From Ptiloglossa arizonensis (Eukaryota; Arthropoda; Insecta; Hymenoptera; Colletidae): 64,000 nucleotides of DNA. How positions within the stretch are numbered: the stretch's first letter is position 1; each line of letters begins with the position of its first letter. Of this stretch, positions 62,473 to 64,000 are shown piece after piece. The stretch covers positions 1 to 64,000 of the forward strand of contig NC_135056.1 in the NCBI RefSeq assembly GCF_051014685.1, given 5' to 3'. The notes beneath the pieces were generated by a model that did no database searches, was not told where the DNA came from, and worked only from the letters and a program-made list of their open reading frames with translations. The translations under genes were made by a program, and so were the position numbers.

Positions 62473-64000
62473 CTTTGAGGTAAGAAACGCTTGAGAAACT
62501 CCAAATTTTCGCAGTTCTGATGCTCGAATCGAATAACTAGAACGGCCTAGGGGAAAACTACTCATACCGTTGTAATCGGGCGAGTTTCTACTCTCAGATG
62601 CAAGAGAAATTTTGCGGATTGGTCAATCCGTTCGCGAGATATGGCAGTTTTGAGGTACGAAACGCTTGAGAAACTCCAAACTTTCGCAGTTCTGATGCTC
62701 GAAACGAATAACTAGAACGGCCTAGGGGAAAACTACTCATACCGTTGTAATGGGGCGAGTTTCTACTTTCAGATGCGACAGAAACTTTGCGGATTTGTCA
62801 ATCCGTTCGCGAGATGTGGCAGTTTTGAGGTAAGACACGCTTGAGAAACTCCAAATTTTCGCAGTTCTGATGCTCGAATCGAATAACTAGAACGGCCTAG
62901 GGGAAAACTACTCATACCGTTGTAATCGGGCGAGTTTCTACTTTCAGATGCGAGAGAAATTTTGCGGATTGGTCAATCCGTTCGCGAGATATGGCAGTTT
63001 TGAGGTAAGAAACGCTTGAGAAACTCCAAATTTTCGCAGTTCTGATGCTCGAAACGAATAACTAGAACGGCCTAGGGGAAAACTACTCATACCGTTGTAA
63101 TGGGGCGAGTTTCTACTTTCAGATGCGACAGAAACTTTGCGGATTGGTCAATCCGTTCGCGAGATGTGGCAGTTTTGAGGTAAGAAACGCTTGAGAAACT
63201 CCAAATTTTCGCAGTTCTGATGCTCGAATCGAATAACTAGAACGGCCTAGGGGAAAACTACTCATACCGTTGTAATCGGGCGAGTTTCTACTTTCAGATG
63301 CGACAGAAACTTTGCGGATTGGTCAATCCGTTCGCGAGATGTGGCAGTTTTGAGGTAAGAAACGCTTGAGAAACTCAAAATTTTCGCAGTTCTGATGCTC
63401 GAAACGAATAACTAGAACGGCCTAGGGGAAAACTACTCATACCGTTGTAATGGGGCGAGTTTCTACTTTCAGCTGCGACAGAAACTTTGCGGATTGGTCA
63501 ATCCGTTCGCGAGATGTGGCAGTTTTGAGGTAAGAAACGCTTGAGAAACTCAAAATTTTCGCAGTTCTGATGCTCGAAACGAATAACTAGAACGGCCTAG
63601 GGGAAAACTACTCATACCGTTGTAATGGGGCGAGTTTCTACTTTCAGATGCAGCAGAAACTTTGCGGATTGGTCAATCGGTTCGCGAGATATGGCAGTTT
63701 TGAAGTAAGAAACGCTTGAGAAACTCCAAAGTTTCGCAGTTCTGATGCTCGAATCGAATAACTAGAACGGCCTAGGGGAAAACTACTCATACCGTTGTAA
63801 TCGGGCGAGTTTCTACTTTCAGATGCAAGAGAAATTTTGCGGATTGGTCAATCCGTTCGCGAGATATGGCAGTTTTGAGGAAAGAAACGCTTGAGAAACT
63901 CAAAATTTTCGCAGTTCTGATGCTCGAAACGAATAACTAGAACGGCCTAGGGGAAAACTGCTCATACCGTTGTAATGGGGCGAGTTTCTACTTTCAGATG
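62473..64000. repeat. Second copy of the distinct 11-mer block, cut by window end
   Basis: Eight complete monomers and a 128-base partial one follow the order of 50,574-52,101: ctctcag, gatttgtc, aagacacg, plain, gaatcga/gacagaaac, cagctgcg, gcagcag, gaagta/aaagttt, gaggaaag. Spacing is 11,899 bases: 68 monomers less the one-base deletion at 52,324-52,497. Differences noticed are few, for example ggtacga near 62,656. The final monomer stops at m128 inside the array. Confidence 0.9.

Larger units (their letters stand above)
1..64000. repeat. 175-bp satellite DNA array filling the window
   Basis: A single 175-bp unit is repeated head to tail without interruption. Monomer starts fall at 1, 176, 351, 526 and so on. 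The phase returns exactly every 2,100 bases (12 monomers) from 1 to 37,801, and after that shifts by only three bases in total. This gives 365 complete monomers and a 128-base partial one from 63,873. All copies have the same orientation. No spacer, unique insert or transposon interrupts them. The array continues past both window ends. Because 175 leaves remainder 1 on division by 3, a frame read through the array visits all three phases in three monomers and soon meets a stop on either strand, so long open frames cannot exist. A centromeric or pericentromeric location is an inference from array size, unit length and HOR structure. I do not recognise the family. Confidence 0.99.

Noticed and set aside
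1..64000. Open reading frames spanning one or two monomers on either strand
   Set aside because: A unit of 175 bp shifts frame by one base each monomer, and stops occur on both strands (for example TGA at m20, TAG at m66; CTA and TCA on the + strand for the reverse). The frame containing the m126 ATG runs only from m69 to the TGA at m20. These short frames repeat hundreds of times without evidence of translation.
1..64000. CRISPR array
   Set aside because: Repeats are contiguous 175-bp units with no variable spacers, and no cas genes are present.
1..64000. Primate alpha satellite or Arabidopsis 178-bp centromere repeat
   Set aside because: The unit length is similar, but the sequence does not resemble the consensus of either as I know them. 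Resemblance is limited to short a-rich words such as gaaact.
1..64000. Tandem RNA genes (5S rRNA, tRNA or snRNA clusters)
   Set aside because: No 5S or tRNA internal promoter boxes, no cloverleaf and no terminal t-run in the position expected for RNA polymerase III units were seen in the monomer.
1..64000. Telomeric repeats or transposon remnants inside the array
   Set aside because: No short telomere-like motif in tandem, no terminal repeats and no break in the 175-bp phase other than the three one-base deletions.

Overview
The whole 64,000-base window is one head-to-tail satellite DNA array. The unit is 175 bp. It runs from the first base to the last in a single orientation: 365 complete monomers plus a final 128-base partial one. 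There is no unique sequence, no transposon, no RNA gene and no credible protein-coding gene, and neither edge of the array lies in the window. Only three monomers depart from 175 bp, each by a single missing base (near 37,881, 38,404 and 52,344). Everything else is substitution.

The window points to a eukaryotic chromosome, most likely a centromeric or pericentromeric heterochromatin block assembled from long reads. The unit is close to a nucleosome repeat length and is arranged in multi-monomer higher-order repeats (HORs). I do not recognise the family: it is not human alpha satellite or the Arabidopsis 178-bp repeat. The monomer is about 45% GC, and CpG is more frequent than base composition predicts (12 seen, about 8.7 expected), so the lineage does not look like one with heavy germline CpG methylation. 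No narrower taxonomic call is supported.

Positions inside a monomer are written m1-m175, with m1 at the first t of ttttgagg; base 1 of the window is m1. Monomers fall into recurring subtypes. Main tags are m30 (c/a), m54/m57/m60 (gaaacga, gaatcga or aaatcgg), m58 (c/a), m72 (g/a), m84 (a/t), m88 (a/g), m105 (g/c), m130/m132/m138 (gacagaaac, aacagaaac or aagagaaat), m156-m157 (cc, tc or cg) and m169 (g/a).

Layout by subtype order: (1) 1-4,550, a 13-monomer spacing (2,275 bp) and a nested 4-monomer (700 bp) repeat. (2) 4,551-15,225, a mosaic with short duplications (175, 350, 1,400 and 1,925 bp spacings). (3) 15,226-32,550, a clear 11-monomer (1,925 bp) HOR with four complete copies, one 10-monomer copy and two large internal duplications (8,750 and 9,975 bp apart). 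(4) 32,551-36,050, a transition. (5) 36,051-50,573, a 25-monomer (4,375 bp) HOR containing an 8-monomer (1,400 bp) sub-repeat. (6) 50,574-52,497, a different 11-monomer block that interrupts the 8-mer domain and recurs at 62,473-64,000. (7) 52,498-57,922, the 8-mer/25-mer material resumes. (8) 57,923-62,472, older-looking divergent monomers. Variants such as m110 a and m167 g occur only near the two ends of the window, suggesting newer HORs expanded inside older flanks. Hybrid monomers mark the unequal-crossover points.

The most unexpected observation is that each monomer carries a good 3' splice acceptor and 5' splice donor. They bound a 57-nt (19-codon) segment that is open in every subtype seen. 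The variation pattern does not suggest protein-level selection, so this is a lead for transcript analysis, not a gene call. All comparisons were made by eye.
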